From the NCBI GenBank assembly GCA_020634215.1, contig JACKCD010000084.1, forward strand, positions 1 to 13,855: a DNA stretch of 13,855 nt, written 5' to 3'. The position numbers were made by a program, and so were the translations under genes. The notes under the pieces were generated by a model. That model was not told the DNA's origin and searched no databases. It worked only from the letters and a program-made list of their open reading frames with translations. This document shows, piece after piece, positions 1 to 7,023 of the stretch. Source of the stretch: Ardenticatenaceae bacterium (lineage in GTDB: Bacteria > Chloroflexota > Anaerolineae > Promineifilales > Promineifilaceae). Position 1 is the stretch's first letter, and every line of letters begins with the position of its first letter.

Positions 1-1588
1 GCAGATGGTCGTGCATCCCCAGCCGCAGCAGCCGCTTGTTCATTTGCCCATTGAGCTTGAGTTCTGGCGGCAACTGGGCCACAAATTCCCACAGCAGATG
101 GTCTAAAAACGGGGGGCGTGCTTCCACGGAGCTTGCCATGCTCATCCGGTCTACCTCCAGGTTGATAAAATCCACTAGCCGGGTTTGGGATTCGAGGTAG
201 AGGAATTGGTGCAGGGGCGAACGGCCGTTTATTCCCTCCAGCGAAGGCACCGGCAGCAACTCAGCGGCAAAGCTGGTCTGAAATAGCTCATTCACCTGCA
301 TTAAACTAGCCACCTGCTGCCACAGATAAAACCGGCTGACTGGCTCCTTGCTGCCGTGCGCCAGCACGCGACGGCCGGCGGGGGAGATGGGGAGCGGCAG
401 CTGCGCCAACTGGCGGCGCACCATGCCCGGCAGGTTGAGCAGCGGGCGCAAACGCCGGTCGCCGTCGTACCAATGGTAGCCCCCCAGCAACTCATCCGCC
501 CCTTCACCCGTCAAAACGACCTTGAACCCGGCTTCATGGCACGCCTGATACAGCTTGAAAATGGGCAAGCTGGTGGCCGAACATTGTGGCTCTTCCAGAT
601 GGCGCACCACCAGCGGCAGCAGGTCAAAATCGGCGGGGGTGAAGGAAAGGGTGTGGTGTTGGCTGCCCAAACGGTGGGCGACCTGCTGGGCATAGGCGGA
701 TTCGTCGTGGGTGCGGGCGGCAAAACTGATGTGGAAGGTGTGGATATTGCCGCTGAGGTCGTGGAGCAGGGTTGCCAGGGTGCTGGAATCAATGCCGCCG
801 CTGAGCAGGGCGGCGACGGGGACATCGCTGAAACGCCAGGCGGCGACGGCTTGGCGCAGATGGGTCATGAATTGGGAAACGGCCGTTTCCACATCAAGCT
901 GCACATAGTCTGCCGGGCGCGGGTAGCTCATTTGCCAATACGGTTCAATAACCATGCCGCTGGCCGATAGCACCATAAAATGTGCGGCTGGCAGCTTGTA
1001 GACGTTGGCAAAGGCGGTGTGGGGGGTGGGAATAAAGCCGGTGTGAAAGAGGGTTTGCAGCGCCGCCACGTTGGCCTGCCGAGCCAGCGTGGGCAGCAGG
1101 GTAAACAGGGGGCGAATTTCCGAAGCAAAGGCGAATTGTGTCCCCTGCTGGCTGTAATAAAGCGGCTTCATGCCAAAGCGGTCGCGCACGAGGATGAGTT
1201 CACGGGAACGGCCGTTCCACAGGGCAAAAGCAAACATCCCGCGCAAACGGCTAAAAGCGGCCGTTCCCCACTGCTCATAGGCATGGACAACCACCTCCGT
1301 GTCGCTTTGCGTTTGGAAACGATGCCCGGCCGCTTCCAGTTCACGCCGCAGCTCCGGTGCATTTACCACCTCGCCATTGTAGGTAATCCAGATGGTGCCA
1401 TCTTCATTGCACAATGGCTGCTGCCCCCCGGCCAGGTCAATAATGCTCAACCGCCGCGCCGCCAGCCCCACGCCATCCCCCAGAAAATACCCTTCGCTGT
1501 CTGGGCCACGATGACGCAGCAGCCGATTGGCTGTTTCTAACCTGCCGCGAGCAACCTCATTTGCTACCAATCCCACAATGCCACACAT
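1..1588 (-). CDS. asnB: Asparagine synthetase (glutamine-hydrolysing), C-terminus cut by window edge
   Basis: Class II glutamine amidotransferase plus ATP-dependent asparagine synthetase; it makes asparagine from aspartate, glutamine and ATP in the cytoplasm. I translated the minus strand from ATG at 1588: 529 codons stay open to the left edge. The start MCGIVG puts the nucleophile Cys at residue 2. Other glutaminase-domain marks are RHRGPD (25-30), YNGE (70-73) and RDRFGMKPLYY (135-145). The synthetase domain has the PP-loop SGGIDSS (263-269), TGEGADELLGG (360-370) and DRMSMASSVEARPPFLDH (480-497). The family usually has about 600-650 residues, so roughly 100 lie outside the window. No clear ribosome-binding site precedes the start, so it may be leaderless or have a short leader. 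It is divergent from the membrane glycosyltransferase. AsnB-like proteins also occur in surface-polysaccharide loci, amidating sugars; the neighbour makes that a weak alternative. Three AACGGCCGTT palindromes lie in the gene. Confidence 0.95.
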   Translation of the reverse strand, partial: MCGIVGLVANEVARGRLETANRLLRHRGPDSEGYFLGDGVGLAARRLSIIDLAGGQQPLCNEDGTIWITYNGEVVNAPELRRELEAAGHRFQTQSDTEVVVHAYEQWGTAAFSRLRGMFAFALWNGRSRELILVRDRFGMKPLYYSQQGTQFAFASEIRPLFTLLPTLARQANVAALQTLFHTGFIPTPHTAFANVYKLPAAHFMVLSASGMVIEPYWQMSYPRPADYVQLDVETAVSQFMTHLRQAVAAWRFSDVPVAALLSGGIDSSTLATLLHDLSGNIHTFHISFAARTHDESAYAQQVAHRLGSQHHTLSFTPADFDLLPLVVRHLEEPQCSATSLPIFKLYQACHEAGFKVVLTGEGADELLGGYHWYDGDRRLRPLLNLPGMVRRQLAQLPLPISPAGRRVLAHGSKEPVSRFYLWQQVASLMQVNELFQTSFAAELLPVPSLEGINGRSPLHQFLYLESQTRLVDFINLEVDRMSMASSVEARPPFLDHLLWEFVAQLPPELKLNGQMNKRLLRLGMHDHL

Positions 1589-1615
1589 TGAGCCGAATGG
1601 TATACAATAGTGCTG
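1589..1615. promoter_or_regulatory. Candidate overlapping divergent promoter between asnB and the GT39-like gene
   Basis: Only 8 bp separate the two ATG codons (1588 minus, 1597 plus). The plus strand carries TATACAAT at 1601-1608, where TACAAT is a fair -10 box; the minus strand carries TATTGT and TATACC over the same bases, centred on the GTATAC palindrome at 1600-1605. The plus -10 would start a transcript at about 1614-1615, where an in-frame GTG lies, so a leaderless start is possible. No good -35 box is visible for either direction. The overlap of the two -10 regions is seen; promoter function is inference. Confidence 0.35.
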
Positions 1616-3120
1616 TGACAGGCAAAAAGGACACCCCCCTTTTCCTCCCGCATCTGGCTGAATGGATCTTATTGTTGGTTTCGCTTGGTTTTGCCGCCAG
1701 CTATTTGCTGGTGGGGGTGGCGCGGGTCGCATATCCCTACGATTTGGACTTTATCGAAGACGATATGGTGCTGCAGGCGTGGCGGTTGGCGCAAAACCAG
1801 CCCGTTTTTGTGCCGCCCAACGCCGATTTTGTGCCGCAGGTGTACATGCCGCTTTACACCTGGCTGGGCAGCCTGCTGCTGCGGCTGACGGGGGTGGCCT
1901 TGTGGCCGCTGCGGTTGCTGTCGCTGTTGAGTACGGTGTTAACGGCCGTTCTTCTCACCCTCATTGCCCACAAGCTACAGCCCAATCGGGTGGTCGCCTT
2001 AAGCTGCGCCGCCTTGTTTTTGGCTGGCTATCGGTTAACGGGCGGGTGGTATGAGCTGGCGCGGGTGGACCCGCTGTTTGGGCTGCTGGTGCTGGCGGGG
2101 ATGACAACGGCCGTTTATAAACACCAAACGCGCTGGGGGTTGGTGGCAACGGGTCTGCTGCTGGGGCTGGCGCTGTTGACCAAACAAAACGGGCTGTTTG
2201 TCGCCGTCGTGGTAGGTGGCTATTTGCTTTGGCAGCACCCTCGGCAGGTATGGCTCTATGGACTGGCGTTTGTGCTGGTTGCTGCGCCCCCCTTGCTCTA
2301 CTTGGAATGGTCAACGGGAGGCTGGTTTTCTTATTACGTGGTGGATATTGCCTATGCCAGCCCAGTGGAACTGGTGCGAGTATGGCCGGTGGTACGGCGC
2401 GAATTTTTGGGGGGCATGGGGGTGCTGCTGCTGTTGGCGGGATTAACGGCCGTTTGGCAAGTACAGCGTAATTGGCGTTCCTTGTTCCAATCCCCGTGGC
2501 TGCTGTTTATGGCAACGGCCGTTTTTGTCTCGCTGGCTGGCCGCACTTCCGTGGGCGGCAACTTGAACAATCTCATGCTGGGGCTGTGTCTACTTTGTTT
2601 GGCTCCGGCATTGCTGGCAGGGGAATGGCCGCAGCGACGGGATGGACAGATGGGGCGATGGCTGTTTGTAACGGCCGTTTGCGCCCAATTTCTGCTCCTG
2701 CGCTTCCCGCCCGTCCCCTATGCTCCGCAGCAGTTTTTGCCCAGTGCGGTCATGCGGGTGCAGGGGGAGGCGTTGGTGGGGTATTTAACGGCCGTTGATG
2801 GCGAGGTGTTGGTGATGCTCCATCCCTATTACGCCCTGCTGGCCGGCAAAGAGCCAGGCGTTCATGTGCAATCCCTCTGGCACGGCCGGCGGCGCGGCCA
2901 GCAGCCCTTGCCGCCCGATTTGGTCAGCCGCATCCAACAGCAGCAGTACGCGGTCATTATTTCTGATGAGAGCCTCTATTTTGAGACCGAACCCGCCCTG
3001 CTTGCCCTTTTGGAGCAATATTACCAGCCCGAACCGCTTGACCCAACCCTCTCGCCCCCCACCCTCAGCGGCCTTGTGACCCGCCCCCTGCTCATCTACA
3101 AACCCAAGCCGCCTAGCTAA
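1597..3120 (+). CDS. Polytopic membrane glycosyltransferase, GT39/ArnT-like (GT-C fold)
   Basis: Probable membrane enzyme moving a sugar from a lipid-linked donor to an extracytoplasmic acceptor; the substrate cannot be told. From ATG 1597 it is 507 residues with about ten hydrophobic segments, the first at about 22-44. After it comes the acidic motif DLDFIEDD (about 49-56), then VYMPLYTWL, matching the catalytic first outer loop of GT-C enzymes of the GT39/PMT group. TKQNG between later membrane segments also recurs in this group. The C-terminal ~120 residues are soluble and probably extracytoplasmic. The frame is open back to TTG 1561, but that start would overlap asnB; GTG 1615 is a second alternative. 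It carries six AACGGCCGTT palindromes, all in the phase encoding Thr-Ala-Val and mostly within membrane segments. Family-level assignment is fair, specific function unknown. Confidence 0.7.
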   Translation: MVYNSAVTGKKDTPLFLPHLAEWILLLVSLGFAASYLLVGVARVAYPYDLDFIEDDMVLQAWRLAQNQPVFVPPNADFVPQVYMPLYTWLGSLLLRLTGVALWPLRLLSLLSTVLTAVLLTLIAHKLQPNRVVALSCAALFLAGYRLTGGWYELARVDPLFGLLVLAGMTTAVYKHQTRWGLVATGLLLGLALLTKQNGLFVAVVVGGYLLWQHPRQVWLYGLAFVLVAAPPLLYLEWSTGGWFSYYVVDIAYASPVELVRVWPVVRREFLGGMGVLLLLAGLTAVWQVQRNWRSLFQSPWLLFMATAVFVSLAGRTSVGGNLNNLMLGLCLLCLAPALLAGEWPQRRDGQMGRWLFVTAVCAQFLLLRFPPVPYAPQQFLPSAVMRVQGEALVGYLTAVDGEVLVMLHPYYALLAGKEPGVHVQSLWHGRRRGQQPLPPDLVSRIQQQQYAVIISDESLYFETEPALLALLEQYYQPEPLDPTLSPPTLSGLVTRPLLIYKPKPPS

Positions 3121-3143
3121 TCAGCTTGCCACCATCAATTGTC

Positions 3144-3163
3144 ATACCCGCGAAAGCGGGTAT
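3144..3163. repeat. Perfect 8-bp stem-loop, REP/dRS3-like repeat
   Basis: ATACCCGC - GAAA - GCGGGTAT forms a perfect 8-bp stem closed by a GNRA-type tetraloop, starting 23 bp after the stop codon of the GT39-like gene. No T-run follows, so it is a poor intrinsic terminator. The surrounding text (GTCATACCCGCGAAAGCGGG, then TATCCA) resembles the REP/dRS3-type repeat with TTCCCGCGAAAGCGGGAA cores found dispersed in many bacterial genomes. A looser partner, GACTCCCGCTGAGCG, follows at about 3184-3198. Confidence 0.6.
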
Positions 3164-3325
3164 CCATGCCGATGCTGAAGATGGACTCCCGCTGAGCGTG
3201 CTGAACACGAAAAACAATCGTCACGGCAAAACCGAACATCAATAACGGGTCGCTTTTGTCTATCAAGAACCGGCCACCAAGAAGAACTTCGTTTTCCCAT
3301 CTAGTTAACAATGAGGCAGTTTCAT
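3164..3325. other. Non-coding debris between the REP-like hairpin and the transposase remnant
   Basis: No gene is recognised here. On the minus strand a short open stretch runs past the transposase stop into the REP-like hairpin and would end in the peptide GMDTRFRGYDN, a typical translation of such hairpins rather than a protein. Base composition is visibly more AT-rich than in the neighbouring genes, and AACGGCCGTT is absent, as in the rest of 3121-4049. It is probably the degraded 3' part of the insertion sequence or its former flank. Confidence 0.4.
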
Positions 3326-3659
3326 TTACACAAAATACTTGACATTCTCATACTGTCGCCATTTGCGTGGGTCTGTCTCACGCAAAGCCAACTTGCTCTC
3401 TTTCAGTTTAACACCCGCTTTTGGCAGCTCTTGTGCCAGTTCCTCTAAATCGGCTGGCTTCCAGAGCTGAAAGCGAATTGGATATCGGTTTGCTTATCGC
3501 TATAGTGCAGGCTCACGAGATTATGCGCCCACACATACCGATTCTCGACATGATCCCACAACTTGGCTATCTTCTCAAATGCCTGACCATAGTGCGTCAG
3601 CAAGGTGTCATCTAGGCTCAAGACCCCTTTGCTTGGTTTGATTCGCGCACCAGGGATAC

Positions 3660-3743
3660 TATACTCAAATTTGAATGAAACCTATGATTTTTTTGCCTAA
3701 CAGGTGCGAAAAAAACCATAGGTTTCAAATTGCACGGAGTATA
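3660..3743. mobile_element. 80-bp palindromic MITE flanked by TA, inserted in the transposase
   Basis: The element between two TA dinucleotides (3660-3661 and 3742-3743) is 80 bp. Ends: TACTC (3662-3666) and GAGTA (3737-3741). After an unpaired 10-base segment on each side, GAAACCTATG (3677-3686) pairs with CATAGGTTTC (3717-3726), and seven T pair with seven A inside, with one mismatch (A3687/C3716), leaving a 14-nt loop. It has no coding capacity. TA duplication is typical of IS630/Tc1-type elements, so this may be a non-autonomous derivative. Insertion adds 82 bp, a +1 shift, and brings in a stop codon. Confidence 0.7.
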
Positions 3744-3948
3744 GACATCATCGCTAAACGCGTGAGTTCGCTCAATGAAAAGGGGCTATTGGTTAACAAC
3801 CGATTCAGGTTGCTTTGCGCCCGTTTTTCGCTGACAAATAGCTGGTTGATCCCGCTGATCGTTTTGTTTTCACCCACGAGCAGCCCGCTGATGTATCGTT
3901 TGAATTGGATAAACGCCTCAGCGGAGAAAACGGGTTCAAAAAAGTGGG

Positions 3949-3954
3949 TATAAT
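3949..3954 (+). promoter_or_regulatory. Possible -10 box upstream of the RPH-like gene
   Basis: A perfect TATAAT lies 95 bp upstream of ATG 4050, on the opposite strand from the transposase remnant. No convincing -35 hexamer is found 16-18 bp upstream. It is the only consensus -10 on the plus strand close to this gene. If it is used, the leader would be about 85 nt and would include the hairpin at 4023-4047. Confidence 0.3.
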
Positions 3955-4022
3955 GCACCTGAACAATCAATAGCGACCAACGAAAAACGTTTCCGCTTGA
4001 CAAGAACCACAATGAAGGTAAT

Positions 4023-4047
4023 GCTTATCTGTGGAGAAAGGATAAGC
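4023..4047 (+). promoter_or_regulatory. Ribosome-binding site presented in a hairpin loop
   Basis: GCTTATC (4023-4029) pairs perfectly with GATAAGC (4041-4047), with 11 nt between. The Shine-Dalgarno-like GGAGAAAGG (4033-4041) lies almost wholly in the loop, and ATG 4050 follows two bases after the stem. The pairing is seen. A role in modulating translation of the RPH-like gene is inference. Confidence 0.45.
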
Positions 4048-4049
4048 TC

Positions 4050-6725
4050 ATGGAAAAACCTGCATTACCAGAACGCACAGCATATGTGCTGCCATTCAGC
4101 GTCATTTCCGCCGCCGACTTGCCCCGCGTTGGTGGTAAGGGAGCTAATTTGGGCGAAATGACGCAGGCGGGGCTGCCGGTACCACCCGGTTTTTGTGTCA
4201 CCACGGCCGCTTTTCGCGCCTTTATGACCCATGACCCCAGCGTGGCCGATATTTATGACCAGCTTGCTACTCTGACCGCCGACAACCTGGAACGGGTGCG
4301 GCAGGTGGGGGCTAGGGTACGGGAGCGATTAACGGCCGTTTCCATCCCCTACCCCATCGCCCAAGCCATCGTCACCGCCTGGCAAACTGCGGGAACCAAC
4401 CACGCCTACGCCATTCGCTCCAGCGCTACCGCCGAAGATCTACCCACCGCCTCCTTCGCCGGGCAGCAAGACACCTACCTCAACATCATCGGCCAAGAAG
4501 CCCTGCTGGAGCATGTCCGCCGCTGCTGGGTGTCGCTGTTCACCGACCGCGCCATTCTGTACCGAATGCAAAACGGCTTTGACCACCACGACGTGGCTCT
4601 GTCGGTGGTGGTGCAGCAAATGGTGTTGCCCACTGTCTCCGGCATTTTGTTCACCGCCGACCCCGTCAGCGGCCACCGCCACATCGCCACCATTGATGCC
4701 AGCTACGGGCTGGGCGAGGCGCTGGTGTCCGGCATCGTTTCGGCCGATTTGTACAAGGTGGATAAACGACGCCTGACCATAGTAGAGATGACCATTGCCG
4801 ACAAGCAGGTGGCAATACGGCCGTTACCCGGTGGCGGCACGCAGCAAGAGGTGGTTAGCGCAGCCGACCGCACCCGCCGCGTCCTCAACGAAGGCCAATT
4901 GCGCCAGCTTACCGAATTGGGCAACCGCGTCGAAAGCCACTATGGGCAGCCGCAGGACATCGAATGGGCGATTGCCGATGGCGTGTTGTATCTGCTGCAA
5001 ACCCGCTCCATTACCTCGCTCTACCCGCTGCCCCAGCCGCGCCCCACCGATGGTTCCCTCCACCTTTACGTCAGCTTTAACCACGCCCAGGTGATGACCG
5101 ACCCCATTTCGCCGATGGGACAATCGCTGTGGCGGCTGCTGCTTCCCTTTGGCAAACCGATGAGGCAGGAACAGCAATACAACCCCTATATGCCCACTGC
5201 CGGGGGGCGGCTTTACATTGATGCTTCGCCGCTGCTGCGCCACCCGGTGATGGGGCGGCAGTTCCCCAAAATGCTGCAAATTGCCGACCCGCTGATTAGC
5301 CAGGGGATTCAAATGGTTTTGGCGCGGCCAGAGGTACAGGCCGAAAGTAGCCGCGACAACCGAGCCGCTACCCGCACCTTGCTCCGTTTTATGCTGCCGA
5401 TCATGGCAAGGGCGCAGCGGCAATTGTGGTGGGGGGTGCCAGAAACGGCCGTTTCCCACATCAGCCAAACCAGCCAGCAGCAGCTAAACGACCTCCAACG
5501 GACGCTCGATGCCGCCCCTTCCGGTGCCGCCCGTTTGCGCCTGGTGCAGCAGCTAACCAGCACCATCTTTTTGCCCCTCGTTCTCACCCTGCCCCCCTAC
5601 CTCATTGCCGGTATGGTGGCAAAGGGGCTGCTGGGGCGCATGGTGGGGCGACGCGGCGACCCCGCCGATTTGGATGCGCTCCAGCGGGGGCTGGTGGGCA
5701 ACGTCACCACCGACATGGATTTGGCCGTAGGCGATTTGGCCGACTTGCTGCGGCAGTTACCCAATCAACATGCTTTCCTGGCTGGGGAAACGGATGAACT
5801 GCCGTCGGAGCCATCGTTCCAGGCGGCTTGGCAGACGTTTTTGCAAAAATATGGGATGCGCGGGCCGGGCGAAATTGACATTGCTCGCTTCCGCTGGCAA
5901 GACGACCCCCGCTCGTTGCTGCAAGTGATTCGCGCCAATGTGCAGCATGAGTTGGCAGGCAAGCACCGCCGCCATTTTCAACAGTTAATATCCGAAGCGG
6001 AACAGGCGGGGGAACGGCTGGTGGCGGCGGCGCACCACGGGTTGCTGGGCGGTCTGCGAGCCAGGCTGGCGCGGCGGCTGGTGCGGGCCATGCGCGGCTA
6101 TTTAGCCATGCGGGAACACCCAAAATATTTTTTGGTGCAGTTTTTTGGCATGGTGCGAGCGGTGTTGGAAGAAACGGCCGTTTCTCTCCACCAGCAAAAC
6201 CGCATTGACGCACTCGACGACATCTGGTACCTCGACCTGCTCGAACTCATTGCCGCCCTGGAACAGCCCAACACCGATTTGCGCCCCCGCATCCAGCAGC
6301 GCCGCGCCGATTATCGCCGCTTTAACCACCTTACGCCGCCCCGCGTCGTTACCAGCGATGGTGAAATTCCGGCCGTGCAATTTGCCAACAGCCAAATGCC
6401 TGCCGGGGCGTTGGCGGGCAACCCCGTTTCCACGGGCGTGGTGGAAGGCATTGCCCATGTGGTGCGTGACCCGGCGCAGGAGCAGCTTGCCCCCGGCGAA
6501 ATTCTCATCGCCCCCTTCACCGACCCCGGCTGGACACCGCTGTTTATCAACGCCGCCGGGCTGGTGATGGAAGTGGGCGGGCTGATGACTCACGGTTCGG
6601 TGGTGGCGCGTGAATATGGCATCCCCGCCGTCGTCGGCGTGCCAGATGCCACCCGCCGCATCCAAACGGGGCAGCGAGTGCGGGTGCATGGGGATGGCGG
6701 ATACGTGGAAATATTGGACAGGTAA
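4050..6725 (+). CDS. Rifampicin phosphotransferase-like / PEP-synthase-like three-domain phosphotransferase
   Basis: Dikinase-type enzyme of 891 residues. Rifampicin phosphotransferases move the beta-phosphate of ATP to the drug through a phosphohistidine; PEP synthases use the same chemistry on pyruvate. The N-terminal ATP-grasp domain has GGKGANLGEM (28-37), PVPPGF (43-48), AIRSSATAEDLPTASFAGQQ (121-140), FTADPVSG (201-208), DIEW (303-306) and LLQTRS (315-320). The middle (about 330-760) is poorly conserved and would hold the acceptor site. The C-terminal swivelling domain has TDPGW, EVGGLMTHGSVVAREYGIPA and GYVEIL, with the likely phospho-acceptor His848. There is no PEP-binding TIM barrel after it, so length and order fit RPH (about 870 residues) better than true PEP synthase. 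Its start follows the hairpin-borne GGAGAAAGG. Three AACGGCCGTT copies all encode Thr-Ala-Val. The substrate is not proven; many such proteins are annotated simply as PEP synthase. Confidence 0.8.
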   Translation: MEKPALPERTAYVLPFSVISAADLPRVGGKGANLGEMTQAGLPVPPGFCVTTAAFRAFMTHDPSVADIYDQLATLTADNLERVRQVGARVRERLTAVSIPYPIAQAIVTAWQTAGTNHAYAIRSSATAEDLPTASFAGQQDTYLNIIGQEALLEHVRRCWVSLFTDRAILYRMQNGFDHHDVALSVVVQQMVLPTVSGILFTADPVSGHRHIATIDASYGLGEALVSGIVSADLYKVDKRRLTIVEMTIADKQVAIRPLPGGGTQQEVVSAADRTRRVLNEGQLRQLTELGNRVESHYGQPQDIEWAIADGVLYLLQTRSITSLYPLPQPRPTDGSLHLYVSFNHAQVMTDPISPMGQSLWRLLLPFGKPMRQEQQYNPYMPTAGGRLYIDASPLLRHPVMGRQFPKMLQIADPLISQGIQMVLARPEVQAESSRDNRAATRTLLRFMLPIMARAQRQLWWGVPETAVSHISQTSQQQLNDLQRTLDAAPSGAARLRLVQQLTSTIFLPLVLTLPPYLIAGMVAKGLLGRMVGRRGDPADLDALQRGLVGNVTTDMDLAVGDLADLLRQLPNQHAFLAGETDELPSEPSFQAAWQTFLQKYGMRGPGEIDIARFRWQDDPRSLLQVIRANVQHELAGKHRRHFQQLISEAEQAGERLVAAAHHGLLGGLRARLARRLVRAMRGYLAMREHPKYFLVQFFGMVRAVLEETAVSLHQQNRIDALDDIWYLDLLELIAALEQPNTDLRPRIQQRRADYRRFNHLTPPRVVTSDGEIPAVQFANSQMPAGALAGNPVSTGVVEGIAHVVRDPAQEQLAPGEILIAPFTDPGWTPLFINAAGLVMEVGGLMTHGSVVAREYGIPAVVGVPDATRRIQTGQRVRVHGDGGYVEILDR

Positions 6726-6728
6726 CAG

Positions 6729-6970
6729 GTGATACTGCCGGGTATTCTGTCTGTTTGGCAATTTAGGTTCAGTCGTTGTAAGGGCTAAATCTTAACTGTC
6801 AAACGTCTGGATTGCCGACTTCGACAGGCGATAAATCGCCCGTCTATTAAACAACGCCCGATAAATCGGGCTGGCACGCCCTCAGCCGGATTTATCCGGC
6901 GTTGTTTCGTAGCCCGGTGGCTTTAGCGCCGGGTGGTGTCAGCCAAATATGGAATGCCCGATAGTATCAC
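6729..6970. repeat. Intergenic inverted-repeat-bounded element with a cluster of GATAAATC hairpins
   Basis: This fills most of the gap between convergent genes. Its ends are imperfect inverted repeats: GTGATACTGCCGGGTATTC (6729-6747) and GAATGCCCGATAGTATCAC (6952-6970), 16 of 19 positions matching. Inside are three short palindromes sharing an ATAAAT core with different stems: GGCGATAAATCGCC (6827-6840), GCCCGATAAATCGGGC (6856-6871) and GCCGGATTTATCCGGC (6885-6900, inverted orientation). The last two sit within an outer 9-bp pair AACAACGCC (6850-6858) / GGCGTTGTT (6898-6906), able to form a three-way junction. A further CCCGG...CCGGG stem lies at about 6913-6933. No open reading frame of note. 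It is probably a dispersed REP/MITE-like repeat. Confidence 0.6.
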
Positions 6971-6972
6971 AA

Positions 6973-7020
6973 GTAACAGGTTCTGTTTGCCAACAAAACT
7001 TGCCACCTGCCACCTGTTAC
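6973..7020. terminator. Hairpin between convergent genes, candidate bidirectional terminator
   Basis: GTAACAGGT (6973-6981) pairs perfectly with ACCTGTTAC (7012-7020) around a 30-nt loop that contains a smaller GTTT/AAAC pairing. The right arm is preceded by two GCCACCT words. It begins 4 bp beyond the stop codon of the lipoprotein gene on the minus strand. The same 9-mer also overlaps the stop codon of the RPH-like gene (6722-6730), giving a direct repeat around the element at 6729-6970. There is no strong T-run. Confidence 0.45.
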
Positions 7021-7023
7021 CTG

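Larger units (their letters stand above)
3326..4012 (-). pseudogene. DDE transposase (IS4/IS701-like), split by a MITE, frameshifted and truncated
   Basis: Minus-strand remnant of an insertion-sequence transposase read in three pieces. Piece 1 (4012 to about 3745) has HYTHFFEPVF, LLVGENKTISGINQLF and LNRLLTNSPF. Piece 2 (about 3659-3490) has GVLSLDDTLLTHYG, which holds the first catalytic Asp region, then KLWDHVENRYVWAHNLV and SLHYSDKQTD. Piece 3 (about 3488-3326) has YPIRFQLWKPADLEELA and ends at a TAA. Pieces 1 and 2 are parted by the 80-bp palindromic element; removing it with one TA joins them in frame. Pieces 2 and 3 are parted by a one-base loss (GATATCC, where homologues would read Asp-Tyr-Pro). 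The later catalytic Asp and Glu are missing, so only about half a normal transposase remains. The motifs are seen; the choice between IS4 and IS701 rests on memory of the families. Confidence 0.85.

Noticed and set aside
356..1540. Two long plus-strand frames (356-970 and 980-1540) opposite asnB
   Set aside because: The minus-strand translation gives unbroken asparagine synthetase with all its motifs; these are shadows.
3339..3367. TTGACA at 3339-3344 as a -35 box
   Set aside because: No -10-like hexamer lies 16-18 bp downstream, and the bases belong to the transposase coding remnant.
3421..3615. A 64-codon plus-strand frame in the mobile-element island
   Set aside because: The minus strand here reads clear transposase peptides (SLDDTLLTHYG, WAHNLVSLHYSD); the plus frame is a shadow.
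6102..6761. A 219-codon minus-strand frame opposite the RPH-like gene
   Set aside because: The plus strand encodes the conserved phosphohistidine domain; the antisense product is His-rich and without recognisable motifs.
6827..6933. tRNA or riboswitch in the hairpin-rich gap
   Set aside because: No cloverleaf, TTCGA-type T-loop or known aptamer core could be found, and the gap lies between convergent gene ends, not upstream of a gene.
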